Virus record (IMG/VR): IMGVR_UViG_3300017752_000109
Span: 1-28,410 of that record
From: a virus
Strand: one strand, 5' to 3'
Length of the DNA stretch: 28,410 nt
Shown piece after piece: positions 15,666 to 23,058 of this stretch. The notes under the pieces were generated by a model. The model did not search any database. It had not been told where the DNA came from and saw nothing but the letters and a program-made list of their open reading frames with translations. Each line of letters begins with the position of its first letter. The first letter of the stretch is position 1. The translations under genes and the position numbers were made by a program.

Positions 15666-17951
15666 ATGACAGATACATTATTGATGAAAAAAGAGAGTCG
15701 CTCGGCTCTCGGTAAATTATTGGCTCGAGAAAATATTCAAGTCAATCACGGAAATTACAAGACCGCCTATTTCGACGTTAAGAATCGGGTACTTGGTCTA
15801 CCAGACTGGAGTGACAAATCCAAGTCGGTTTATGACATGCTTCTTGGCCACGAAGTCGGACATGCTCTTTATACTCCTGAGTGGGACGAAGATTTTAGAA
15901 AGAAGTACAAACACTTCGACATCATTAACATTTTAGAAGATATTCGTATTGAACGTATGATTCAAGAAACATACGCAGGTCTTCCTCGTTATTTCAAACA
16001 AGGATATACCGAGCTATGGAACGACGGATTTTTCAACGTTGAGAAAGACCCTGCTGATCTCATTTTTCTTGACCGATTAAATCTTCATGCTAAAGTCGGT
16101 TCAATTGTCGACATTCCTTTAAATGACGAAGAAACTGAGATTTACAACAAGGCATACAATGCCAAATCATTTGATGACATCTTGGCTCTTTATGACGAAG
16201 TTCTTGAAAGAAGTCAGAAAGAAAAAGAAGAGCTAGAAGAAGATGAGTCTGGCGATCACCAAATGTCAAAACCTTCTACTGATGATTCTCAAGAATCTGA
16301 CGACCCTTCTGATACAGGTAACTACGAGGACGATGATTTTTCAGATGACGGAACAGAATCACATTCAGCTACATCAGAAGATTCCGGCGAGTCTGACGAG
16401 GGTAACTCTTCAACAGGAGTGACTGACGAAGACCTTGAAGATGCAATGGAAAAATTGGCCGAAGAGTTGGCAAAGCAAACCGAGCATTTAGAAGACTTCA
16501 ATCAGACCGAAGCTGAAGGTGGCGGTAACGAAGCTTCAATGGGTGAGCAGGAAGAGTTCAAAAGTGAGACTCAAGAAAAATTTAATTCAAGTCTTGAAAA
16601 AGACGAGGGCGAGTCTTATGAAGGTCGTTATGTTATTCACCCTACTAGAAAAGACAAGTTCTACAAAAATTTCAATGATTACAAAAAGGTTCTTTCAAAT
16701 CGAAAAGAGCATATCGCTAAAGTTGAAGAAGCCCATGAGCATTGCAATTATGCAACATCTAGAGTTGACAATTCTAATGATTATGCCAAGTTCAAGAAAA
16801 GCTCTAAGAAAAAAGTTGGCATCCTCGTAAGAGAGTTTGAACAAAGAAAGGCTGCATGGCAATATGCTCGAGCTCAAGAATCACGAACTGGTTCAATCGA
16901 TGTGACCAAACTTCACAAGTACAAATACGATGATCAAATCTTTTCTTCAGTTACATCTCTAGCAGATGCCAAGTCTCACGGAATGATTTTTCTCGTTGAC
17001 TATTCCGGTTCAATGAGTCAAGTGTTGAGTGGAGTTCTTCTTCAGTTATTGAATCTTACAGAGTTCTGCGACAAAGTCGGAGTTCCTTACCAAGTTATTT
17101 CATTCACCTCAGGTAGAGAATATGACGATGAGCGAGATTCATCATTTGATGGCGAGATCAACATACATGATATTCAACACAATGAAATTCTTTCAAGCAA
17201 GATGAAAAAAATCGAAAAGGCAGAGGCTCGAGAGTTCTTATTCATGCAAGCCAATTCAAGAGGTCATTATTACGGAGGAGCATGGTACATTCCCACTAAA
17301 GAGCAATTAGGCGGTACTCCACTTGATTCGACTCTTGCAAATATGGGACACATTATCAAATCTTTCAGAGCAAACCACAGAGTTCAAAAACTCAACATAA
17401 TTACTCTAACAGATGGTGACTCGCATAATGTTGATTTTGAAGGTAGATTCGACAAACGTGGAGGAGCAGGTCCTGCTCTTCAACTAGATGGCAAGATGTA
17501 CAAAGTAGGTAGTGGTTACAATGTGAGAACAGAATCTTACAACAAAATTATCGCTGAGCATTACAAAGTCAATATGATTGGCTTCTTTCTTCCTGAGTCA
17601 AAGAGTGCTGCAAAACATCGTATTCAACATGCAAGACGAGGTTCGAATAAGAACTCACTTAGCTACTCAGAACAAAATGCTCAAAGCAGGGAAGATATGA
17701 AAACTTGGAGAAATGAAAAACACTTCTCCATTAATTCAACTATGGGGTACAGCTCCTACTATGTTCTTGACACCAATGTTAATATTCAAGACGAGGGTGA
17801 CTTCCTTACTGACATTCAAGACAAGAGCGGAAAGAGCATGGCCGAGTCAAAGAACTCTCAGAACAAGTTGGCGAGAGAATTTGCGAAACATCACAACTCT
17901 TCGAAAAACGTACGAATCCTAATGAGAAAATTCGCTGAAACTATCGGATAA
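15666..17951 (+). CDS. Zinc metallopeptidase-like/VWA protein (CobT-like partner)
   Basis: A 761-residue two-domain protein. From the ATG at 15666, the N-terminal domain has the zincin motif HEVGH (residues 62-66) and a downstream NILEDIRIER whose Glu91 could be the third zinc ligand. An acidic Asp/Glu/Ser linker covers about 190-280. The C-terminal half carries a VWA domain with MIDAS motif DYSGSMS (Asp445) and LTDGD near 580. Start 15666 is preferred to 15651 because GAGGT lies 8 nt upstream and the same AGGTTAG precedes the cobS-like start. The gene has its own promoter matching that of the next gene. Metallopeptidase-VWA proteins and CobT work with MoxR/CobS-type ATPases. Whether it is an active protease, a chelatase subunit or an assembly factor is unknown. 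Confidence 0.75.
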   Translation: MTDTLLMKKESRSALGKLLARENIQVNHGNYKTAYFDVKNRVLGLPDWSDKSKSVYDMLLGHEVGHALYTPEWDEDFRKKYKHFDIINILEDIRIERMIQETYAGLPRYFKQGYTELWNDGFFNVEKDPADLIFLDRLNLHAKVGSIVDIPLNDEETEIYNKAYNAKSFDDILALYDEVLERSQKEKEELEEDESGDHQMSKPSTDDSQESDDPSDTGNYEDDDFSDDGTESHSATSEDSGESDEGNSSTGVTDEDLEDAMEKLAEELAKQTEHLEDFNQTEAEGGGNEASMGEQEEFKSETQEKFNSSLEKDEGESYEGRYVIHPTRKDKFYKNFNDYKKVLSNRKEHIAKVEEAHEHCNYATSRVDNSNDYAKFKKSSKKKVGILVREFEQRKAAWQYARAQESRTGSIDVTKLHKYKYDDQIFSSVTSLADAKSHGMIFLVDYSGSMSQVLSGVLLQLLNLTEFCDKVGVPYQVISFTSGREYDDERDSSFDGEINIHDIQHNEILSSKMKKIEKAEAREFLFMQANSRGHYYGGAWYIPTKEQLGGTPLDSTLANMGHIIKSFRANHRVQKLNIITLTDGDSHNVDFEGRFDKRGGAGPALQLDGKMYKVGSGYNVRTESYNKIIAEHYKVNMIGFFLPESKSAAKHRIQHARRGSNKNSLSYSEQNAQSREDMKTWRNEKHFSINSTMGYSSYYVLDTNVNIQDEGDFLTDIQDKSGKSMAESKNSQNKLAREFAKHHNSSKNVRILMRKFAETIG

Positions 17952-17956
17952 GACCA

Positions 17957-18063
17957 GGATGCCCGAGAACATACTTTATATGAATAGCCAAATAGATAAG
18001 ACAGGAACAGTATCACGAGATGCATTGAGGGCATTCTCGAGGCTGAAAAAAAATGCATTTTTT
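17957..18063 (+). other. Intergenic region with competing hairpins and AT palindrome
   Basis: The 209-nt gap between the VWA-peptidase and cobS-like genes contains two long-range pairings that exclude each other: GGATGCCC (17957-17964) with GGGCATTC (18029-18036), and GCCCGAGAA (17961-17969) with TTCTCGAGGC (18034-18043, one bulged A). A perfect 16-bp palindrome, A6-TGCA-T6 (18048-18063), follows and could end transcription. It could be a transcript end, a small RNA or a DNA regulatory site. Confidence 0.35.
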
Positions 18064-18086
18064 ACTAAAATAAAGCATTTTTGTTC

Positions 18087-18115
18087 TTTACATTGGGCTG
18101 CGACTATCGTATAAT
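18087..18115 (+). promoter_or_regulatory. Sigma70-like promoter of cobS-like gene (twin B)
   Basis: TTTACA (18087-18092), a 17-bp spacer and a perfect TATAAT (18110-18115). Shares TTTTGTTCTTTACATTGGGCT with the VWA-peptidase promoter. The transcript start is expected near 18122, giving a leader of about 39 nt that contains AGGTTAG 3 nt before the ATG. Confidence 0.82.
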
Positions 18116-18160
18116 ACTATTATAACAATTGAGGAATACATAACAAAAAAAGGTTAGATT

Positions 18161-19363
18161 ATGAATAATATACAAAGACAACAAGTCATCGCCGCCAATG
18201 CGAAAAAACTGGCATCCGAGATGGGTTCAGGTGAACACTCTCGTAAAGATATCATTGCTAAAGCTAAAGCTCTTGGCATGAAAGACTCAGAAGGCTACAA
18301 TGTAGTTTACAAGTCAATGTCTGCCGGTTCAAAACGAGGTTACTACTCGTTCGATTCAGTTCCAGCTTCGGCTTCGGTTTCTGAAATTCCAGTGACCGCA
18401 ATGGCAAATGCCACAAAGGTAAATTATCACTCAGTACAATCTGTGACTGACGATGAGATTTATGTCCCATCTAAAGTACCAGAGTACATCAAGTGGGGTG
18501 AGTTCAATACCATCAAAAAGGTGGTAAAGTCTAAGATGTTTTACCCGATTTATATTTCAGGTCCATCTGGTAATGGTAAGACTATGATGGTCGAACAAGT
18601 CTGCGCTGATACGGGACGTCAATATGTCCGAGCTCAGATTTCACCAGAAACGGACGAAGACGATTTGATCGGTGGCTTCCGTTTGATTAACGGAGAAACG
18701 GTTTTCCAAAAAGGTCCGGTTATCAAGGCAATGGAAAAAGGAGCAATTCTTTTGATTGACGAGATTGACCGAGCTACTAACAAGATCATGTGTCTTCAAG
18801 GCGTTCTTGAGGGTAACCCAGTTCTTCTTAAAAAGACTGGTGAAGTTATCACTCCTGCCGAAGGGTTCAACGTGATTGCCACTGCGAATACCAAAGGACG
18901 AGGTTCAGATGACGGACGTTACTCTGCCGCTTCAATTATTGACGATGCGTTCTTAGAACGATTTGTCGCTGCGATTGACCAACCTTTCCCTGCTCCAAAT
19001 ATTGAGGAAAAGATTGTCATGGCTCACATGTTGAAATTTGATTCAGTCGACGAAGATTTCCTAAAGAAATTGGTCGCATGGTCAAATGTTATTCGAAAGA
19101 CCTTCGAAGCTGACGGAGTTGATGAGGTAATCTCAACTCGCCGGTTATGCCACATAACTAAGACTTTTAAAATCTTCGGTGACCGAATGAAGAGTATCGC
19201 TCTCTGCATCAGTCGATTCGACGAAGAAACCAAGGAAGCATTCCTTGACCTCTACTCTAAGGTTGACGAAAATGTCAACTATGGAGATGAGACCGAAACA
19301 GTTGACCCAACGCCAGAAGAACTGGCAGAGTCTCTTTATGAAAAGGAAATGAATACACCTTAA
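18161..19363 (+). CDS. cobS: CobS/MoxR-type AAA+ ATPase
   Basis: A 400-residue AAA+ ATPase of the CobS/MoxR group. Walker A is GPSGNGKT (134-141), Walker B ILLIDEIDRAT (Asp200/Glu201), followed by the sensor-1 region FNVIATANTKGRGSDDGRYS and DDAFLERF with an arginine-finger candidate. The N-terminal 120 residues are a family-specific extension (VPEYIKWGEF lies just before the core). In bacteria CobS works with CobT and CobN in cobalt insertion, while MoxR proteins remodel targets through VWA partners. In T4-like marine phages a gene like this is common and called cobS. Here the VWA gene directly upstream has the same promoter, which suggests that partnership. No cobN is seen. AAGG 7 nt upstream fixes the start. 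Confidence 0.9.
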   Translation: MNNIQRQQVIAANAKKLASEMGSGEHSRKDIIAKAKALGMKDSEGYNVVYKSMSAGSKRGYYSFDSVPASASVSEIPVTAMANATKVNYHSVQSVTDDEIYVPSKVPEYIKWGEFNTIKKVVKSKMFYPIYISGPSGNGKTMMVEQVCADTGRQYVRAQISPETDEDDLIGGFRLINGETVFQKGPVIKAMEKGAILLIDEIDRATNKIMCLQGVLEGNPVLLKKTGEVITPAEGFNVIATANTKGRGSDDGRYSAASIIDDAFLERFVAAIDQPFPAPNIEEKIVMAHMLKFDSVDEDFLKKLVAWSNVIRKTFEADGVDEVISTRRLCHITKTFKIFGDRMKSIALCISRFDEETKEAFLDLYSKVDENVNYGDETETVDPTPEELAESLYEKEMNTP

Positions 19364-19402
19364 TGAATTTGCGAAAGCAAAACCTAACCTAACCTCAAAA
19401 AT

Positions 19403-19436
19403 CCTCGCTCTGGTCAAACAGAGCGGGGTACTTTTT
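19403..19436 (+). terminator. Rho-independent terminator after cobS-like gene
   Basis: A 10-bp GC-rich stem (CCTCGCTCTG with CAGAGCGGGG, one T-G pair) and a GTCAAA loop are followed by TAC and a run of five T. Confidence 0.9.
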
Positions 19437-19437
19437 A

Positions 19438-19445
19438 TATAAATA
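19438..19445 (+). promoter_or_regulatory. Late promoter box before gp45
   Basis: A perfect TATAAATA lies one base after the T run of the cobS terminator and 27 nt before the gp45 ATG. It can supply new transcription of the replisome block after the upstream unit ends. Confidence 0.6.
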
Positions 19446-19472
19446 AATAAACAGGAAGTAGAAAATTATATT

Positions 19473-20141
19473 ATGCAATTAAGTAATGAAACAATTGAAG
19501 TATTGAAAAACTTCGCCAACGTCAATCCGAACTTAGTAGTTTCGGCCGGTTCTAATCTAAAGACAATCAGTGAAGCAAAGAACATTATGGCTTCTGCTGA
19601 TATATCTGAAACATTTGATAATGGGTTTGGGATATATGACTTGAATGAGTTCTTATCAGCTCTAAATCTGATTGACTCACCAACACTAGAGTTCACAGAT
19701 AATGCTGTGAAGATCAAAAACAACTCGTCACAAGTTGAATATCGATTTGCTAATATTGAGATATTAACTCAACCAGCCAAATCAGTAACAATGCCAGATG
19801 TGGATTTGTGTTTAAAGTTATCTGCAGATGATATTTCTCAGATTAAACGAGCCGCCGGAGCGCTAGGACACCCAGTACTTTCTCTTTCGGTTATAGATAA
19901 TAGTGTAGTCGCAAAAGTATGTGACCCAAATAATCCAACTGCGAATACTTGGAGCAAAACTATTCCAACAGATCGAATTGACGATTTTGCCGCATTTGAT
20001 TATCAATTTTTAATTTCTAACTTGAAGTTGTTGCCAGGTGACTACGATGTAAGCATCTCAAACAAATTGATCTCAAGTTGGAAAAGTCCAATAGTTGAAT
20101 ATTGGATAGCGCTAGAAAAAACATCAACCATACAGGAATAA
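19473..20141 (+). CDS. gp45: Sliding clamp gp45
   Basis: gp45 is the trimeric processivity clamp for DNA polymerase gp43 and the mobile activator of late transcription with gp55. The 222-residue product (T4 has 228) aligns at the N-terminus (MQLSNETIEVLKNFANVNPN against MKLSKDTTALLKNFATINSG of T4), at FGIYDLNEFLSALNLID, and in the C-terminal FQFLISNLKLLPGDY-type segment (here DYQFLISNLKLLPGDYDVSI). The ATG is in TATATTATG; the nearest purine run, GGAAG, is 14 nt away, further than usual for a ribosome binding site. Confidence 0.94.
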   Translation: MQLSNETIEVLKNFANVNPNLVVSAGSNLKTISEAKNIMASADISETFDNGFGIYDLNEFLSALNLIDSPTLEFTDNAVKIKNNSSQVEYRFANIEILTQPAKSVTMPDVDLCLKLSADDISQIKRAAGALGHPVLSLSVIDNSVVAKVCDPNNPTANTWSKTIPTDRIDDFAAFDYQFLISNLKLLPGDYDVSISNKLISSWKSPIVEYWIALEKTSTIQE

Positions 20142-20147
20142 TATATT

Positions 20148-20459
20148 ATGGCAGAACAAGAAACAACATATAACGCTGACGCCGCCGCCGAAAATGGCAA
20201 AGGTCCAGCACCAGAAGTAAACCTAGGAGACTTCTCCGTAATGGTAGCTATTATTGATACCGTTAGTAAGAGAGGTGGCTTCGAAGGTCAAGAGCTCCAA
20301 GATGTCGGAACTCTTCGAACTCGTTTGGTTACCTTTATCAACTATCATCAACCACAAGATGAAGCTGGTAATCCGACCGAAGGACCAGAAGTCGCTGGGT
20401 CTGAATCAGAACCAGAAACTCTGAATATTGACGAAGCGGAAGAACTAATCGATAGTTAG
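20148..20459 (+). CDS. Small acidic protein, function unknown
   Basis: A 103-residue protein between clamp and clamp loader. The ends are acidic and low in complexity (N-terminal TTYNADAAAENGKGPAPEV; C-terminal EPETLNIDEAEELIDS). A central segment of about 45 residues (LGDFSVMVAIIDTVSKRGGF, then ELQDVGTLRTRLVTFI) looks folded and helical. AGGA about 10 nt upstream and the TATATTATG context support the start. The position in the gp45-gp44-gp62 block suggests a role with the replisome, but no family is recognised. Confidence 0.7.
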   Translation: MAEQETTYNADAAAENGKGPAPEVNLGDFSVMVAIIDTVSKRGGFEGQELQDVGTLRTRLVTFINYHQPQDEAGNPTEGPEVAGSESEPETLNIDEAEELIDS

Positions 20460-20470
20460 TCCGCTTAGAC

Positions 20471-20508
20471 TCCCTGTGGGGCGAAGGGTAACCAGGCTCC
20501 ATTTTTTT
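20471..20508 (+). terminator. GC-rich segment with T run, possible weak terminator
   Basis: A 40-nt stretch of about 65% GC ends in seven T (20502-20508). Possible stems are TCCC/GGGG with a TGT loop, or CCTG/CAGG; they exclude each other and neither is strong. It may partly stop transcripts before gp44. Confidence 0.35.
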
Positions 20509-20524
20509 AAGTGAGTTTTATATT

Positions 20525-21463
20525 ATGAATAATTTTTTATGGGTCGAAAAGTATCGACCAAAGACAATCCAAGATTGTATTTTACCATCACCACTAAAAC
20601 AAATCTTTTTAAAGGTTGTTGAACAAGGTGAATTGCCAAATATGATTTTGAGTGGTACCTCCGGTTTAGGAAAGACCACAATCGCTCGAGCTTTATGTAG
20701 TGAGCTCGACCTTGATGTTCTACAAATTAATGCATCAGAAGAAAGTGGTATTGATACCCTACGTTCGAAGATAAAACAATTTGCGTCTTCTGTATCATTG
20801 CATAGCGGAAAACACAAAGTAGTATTATTAGATGAAGCAGATTACCTGAATGCCCAATCAACTCAACCTGCACTTCGAGCTTTCATCGAAGAGTTTAGTG
20901 CTAGTTGTAGATTTATTCTTACTTGTAATTTTAAGAATCGAATCATTGAACCCTTACATTCAAGGTGTTCTGTTATTGAATTTAATACAAATAAAACTGA
21001 TCTTTCTAAACTCTGTGTTGAGTTCTTAGAAAGGCTCGAGTATATTCTTAATACTGAAAAGGTTTCCTACAACAAAAAAGTTGTAGCTGAACTCATTATG
21101 AAGTATGCTCCAGATTGGCGTAGAGTTTTGAATGAATGTCAAAAGTTTTCAACATCAGGTGAGCTCGAAAGCGATGCTTTAGTTACTCTTAACAATAAAA
21201 AGATTGCTGAATTGGCATCACACATCAAAGGTAAAAACTTTCGTGAAATGAGAAAGTGGGTAGCACTTAATAGTGATATCGATTCATCTGCTATTATTCG
21301 TGGTATATATGATTCAATGTATGAACACATAGAAGCATCTTCTATTCCACAGGCAGTAATTATCCTTGGTGAATATCAATATAAAGCAGCTTTTGTGGCT
21401 GATAAAGAACTAAACATGGTAGCATGTCTAACAGAACTAATGGGAAGTACAACATGGAAGTAG
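20525..21463 (+). CDS. gp44: Clamp loader large subunit gp44
   Basis: gp44 is the AAA+ ATPase that, with gp62, opens gp45 and loads it on primed DNA. The 312-residue product (T4 has 319) has Walker A GTSGLGKT (44-51), NASEESGIDTLRSKI, Walker B LLDEADYL (Asp103-Asp106), sensor 1 ILTCNFKNRI and the clamp loader SRC motif (146-148). The C-terminal collar region contains the YEHIEASSIPQAVIILGEYQ segment seen in family members. The ATG is in TATATTATG with only GTGAG upstream. The last 10 nt overlap a tiny membrane ORF. Confidence 0.95.
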   Translation: MNNFLWVEKYRPKTIQDCILPSPLKQIFLKVVEQGELPNMILSGTSGLGKTTIARALCSELDLDVLQINASEESGIDTLRSKIKQFASSVSLHSGKHKVVLLDEADYLNAQSTQPALRAFIEEFSASCRFILTCNFKNRIIEPLHSRCSVIEFNTNKTDLSKLCVEFLERLEYILNTEKVSYNKKVVAELIMKYAPDWRRVLNECQKFSTSGELESDALVTLNNKKIAELASHIKGKNFREMRKWVALNSDIDSSAIIRGIYDSMYEHIEASSIPQAVIILGEYQYKAAFVADKELNMVACLTELMGSTTWK

Positions 21464-21534
21464 ACTCAATATTTATATTAGCAATGATGGTAGCAATTAT
21501 CGTCGGAGCATGTTATTTAAGACTAACAATTTAA
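21454..21534 (+). CDS. 26-residue single-span membrane peptide (putative)
   Basis: The ORF starts inside the end of gp44 (ATG at 21454) and ends with TAA 1 nt before the next gene. It encodes MEVDSIFILAMMVAIIVGAC followed by YLRLTI: a short acidic N-terminus, about 18 hydrophobic residues and a final Arg, which is the form of a one-pass membrane peptide. GGGAAG lies about 7 nt upstream as a ribosome binding site. It fills the gap between gp44 and the next gene exactly. No family is recognised; the function is unknown. Confidence 0.5.
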   Translation: MEVDSIFILAMMVAIIVGACYLRLTI

Positions 21535-21535
21535 A

Positions 21536-21727
21536 ATGGGAAAAGGAATGACACCAAAGAAAGGCTATGACGATAAAAAGTTTAAAGCCAATTATGACGG
21601 AATCGATTGGTCAGGCGTTCGAAAGAACCGAGAAGGATTAATGGGTTCAAAGACTCGCGTGCATGAAGATCAGCGAGCAAAAATTAAAGCAAAAATTGAC
21701 AAGCAGGAAATAGATGACTCCGTTTGA
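21536..21727 (+). CDS. Small basic protein, function unknown
   Basis: A 63-residue Lys/Arg-rich protein (MGKGMTPKKGYDDKKF, YDGIDWSGVRKNREG, RAKIKAKIDKQEIDD). It has no membrane segment or recognised domain. The charge suggests nucleic acid or protein binding. It starts 1 nt after the 26-residue peptide and overlaps gp62 by 14 nt, so it is part of the clamp loader operon. A conserved small protein at this place would fit marine T4-like phages, but that is memory rather than a test. Confidence 0.65.
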   Translation: MGKGMTPKKGYDDKKFKANYDGIDWSGVRKNREGLMGSKTRVHEDQRAKIKAKIDKQEIDDSV

Positions 21728-22073
21728 TTATTTAAACTCAATTAATACTGGCAAAGATAATCTTGATACTTCAGATTATGTACCTTTTATGATAAACCGT
21801 GGTTTGTCTTATCACCAAGACACCGCACTTCTTGCTAATGAAATGAATAAGTACCCGTCGGTTGATTATAAAATGCAATATGACTTTTATAAAAACTCAG
21901 TCAGACCACGCAAGCGATTTGGGAAATGGCATAAAGCAGCAAAACCAACCGCTGATATCGAAGTAATTAAACAGGCATACAATTATTCACGAGAAAAAGC
22001 TGAAGTTGTTTATGAAATTTTAACAAAAGAACAAATAAAAGAACTTAAAAAAATATGGAATATAAAATCTTAG
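21714..22073 (+). CDS. gp62: Clamp loader small subunit gp62
   Basis: gp62 is the non-ATPase subunit that binds four gp44 copies. The 119-residue product is much shorter than T4 gp62 (187) but retains the matching core: YVPFMINRGLSYHQDTALLA for MVENALSQFPECMPAVYAMN of T4, then MQYDFYKNSVRPRKRFGKW for FNYLMAAVPRGKRYGKW, and a C-terminal helix LTKEQIKELKKIW. The truncated C-terminal part is typical of marine relatives as remembered. It overlaps neighbours on both sides (14 and 19 nt). Confidence 0.85.
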   Translation: MTPFDYLNSINTGKDNLDTSDYVPFMINRGLSYHQDTALLANEMNKYPSVDYKMQYDFYKNSVRPRKRFGKWHKAAKPTADIEVIKQAYNYSREKAEVVYEILTKEQIKELKKIWNIKS

Positions 22074-22246
22074 TATTATTATCTAATATATTTTTTGTTG
22101 CTGCTGGGTGGTATCTTGGTAGAGACAGAGGACGTAAAGAAACTATTAAAGCTTTAGACTCAATATTAGCAAGGGTGGCAGATGATGTTAATGCTGGCCG
22201 AAGCCTCGATTGGCTAAACAGTGAAGACCGAGATATTTATAAATAA
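22055..22246 (+). CDS. Small N-anchored membrane protein, function unknown
   Basis: A 63-residue protein with one N-terminal hydrophobic span (ILVLLSNIFFVAAGWYLG, residues 5-22) followed by basic residues (RDRGRKE) and a soluble helical tail, so the C-terminus probably faces the cytoplasm. It starts inside gp62, and its stop codon lies in the late promoter box of regA. No family is recognised. A protein with similar topology is encoded at 24576. Confidence 0.65.
   Translation: MEYKILVLLSNIFFVAAGWYLGRDRGRKETIKALDSILARVADDVNAGRSLDWLNSEDRDIYK
22238..22245 (+). promoter_or_regulatory. Late promoter box before regA
   Basis: A perfect TATAAATA overlaps the stop codon of the membrane protein gene and stands 17 nt before the regA ATG. 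The surrounding TATTTATAAATA is palindromic, so the box is also present on the minus strand. Confidence 0.55.
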
Positions 22247-22262
22247 TATTTTGAGTTGAATA

Positions 22263-22691
22263 ATGAATACAAATGATGACATCATAAAATGGGAACCAGC
22301 TGATATGCTGGAGGTTTCTTTAAGAGAACCCGATGACTTTTTAAAAATAAAAGAGACACTTACTCGAATAGGTGTATCTTCTAAACGAGATGAAAATACT
22401 CTTTTTCAATCGTGTCATATTCTTCATAAACAAGGTCGATATTTTATAGTACATTTTAAAGAACTCTTTTTGTTGGATGGTAAACCATCTAATTTAACAG
22501 AAAACGATATTGAAAGAAGAAACACCATTACTGATCTTTTAAGTGATTGGGGTCTACTCAACATTATAGAAGAAAACAAAATTAAAGGGCGATTCGCCCC
22601 ACTTAAACAAATTAAAATTATTTCACATAAAGAAAAACGAAACTGGAATTTAGAGTCTAAGTACTCTATTGGAAATATAAAGAAAGTATAA
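22263..22691 (+). CDS. regA: Translational repressor RegA
   Basis: RegA binds AU-rich start regions of early mRNAs and blocks ribosomes. The 142-residue product (T4 has 122) aligns over its length: LREPDDFLKIKETLTRIGVS with the T4 KKPEDFLKVKETLTRMGIA segment, LFQSCHILHKQGRYFIVHFK, DLLSDWGLLNII, and the C-terminal WNLESKYSIGN for WKLVPKYTIGN. An N-terminal extension of about 14 residues is extra. Its likely targets are genes in this window that start with TATATTATG, including gp45 and gp44, which are RegA targets in T4. Confidence 0.95.
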   Translation: MNTNDDIIKWEPADMLEVSLREPDDFLKIKETLTRIGVSSKRDENTLFQSCHILHKQGRYFIVHFKELFLLDGKPSNLTENDIERRNTITDLLSDWGLLNIIEENKIKGRFAPLKQIKIISHKEKRNWNLESKYSIGNIKKV

Positions 22692-22692
22692 T

Positions 22693-23058
22693 ATGACAAA
22701 CCTAAACAAACTATCAAAAAAGAAATTAGAAGAACTGGGTCGTGAAAAAGGCGTGGAACTAGACAGACGCAAGTCAAAGGCAATCTTAGTTGAAGAACTA
22801 GAAGCTTACTTATGTAAGTGTGGTAATACAGAAGATGAAAATGGATTCTGTGATGGTTCACATGCTAAGACAAAAGTACAAGAAGAAACTGAAGTAATAT
22901 ATGAGTTTGTTCCAGCAACTGATGGCCATTCAAAAGCTTACAATTATACACAGATTTTGAATACTGAATTTGAAACTGAAGGAGCAGCAAAGGTAGTAAC
23001 TTTCCAATATGGTGGTAAAGTTGTTTCTAAAAAACCAAAGTTTGTAGTAGTTAAGTAA
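22693..23058 (+). CDS. SAP-like/CDGSH iron-sulfur fusion protein
   Basis: A 121-residue protein in three parts. Residues 4-40 (LNKLSKKKLEELGREKGVEL, then KSKAILVEELEAYL) have the helix-turn-helix pattern of SAP/HeH DNA-binding modules. Residues 41-57 form a CDGSH-type motif with Cys41, Cys43, Cys53 and His57, the ligands of a 2Fe-2S cluster; nine residues separate the second and third Cys rather than the usual eight, and the usual Pro is Gly. The C-terminal part (VIYEFVPATDGHSKAYNYTQ and VVTFQYGGKVVSKKPKFVVV) is beta-rich and unassigned. It starts 1 nt after regA and overlaps the next gene (TAATG). Role unknown. Confidence 0.65.
   Translation: MTNLNKLSKKKLEELGREKGVELDRRKSKAILVEELEAYLCKCGNTEDENGFCDGSHAKTKVQEETEVIYEFVPATDGHSKAYNYTQILNTEFETEGAAKVVTFQYGGKVVSKKPKFVVVK

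Noticed and set aside
19379-19395. Three CCTAA-type repeats resembling telomere sequence
   Set aside because: Only three short units after the cobS-like stop codon; no larger array or function supported.
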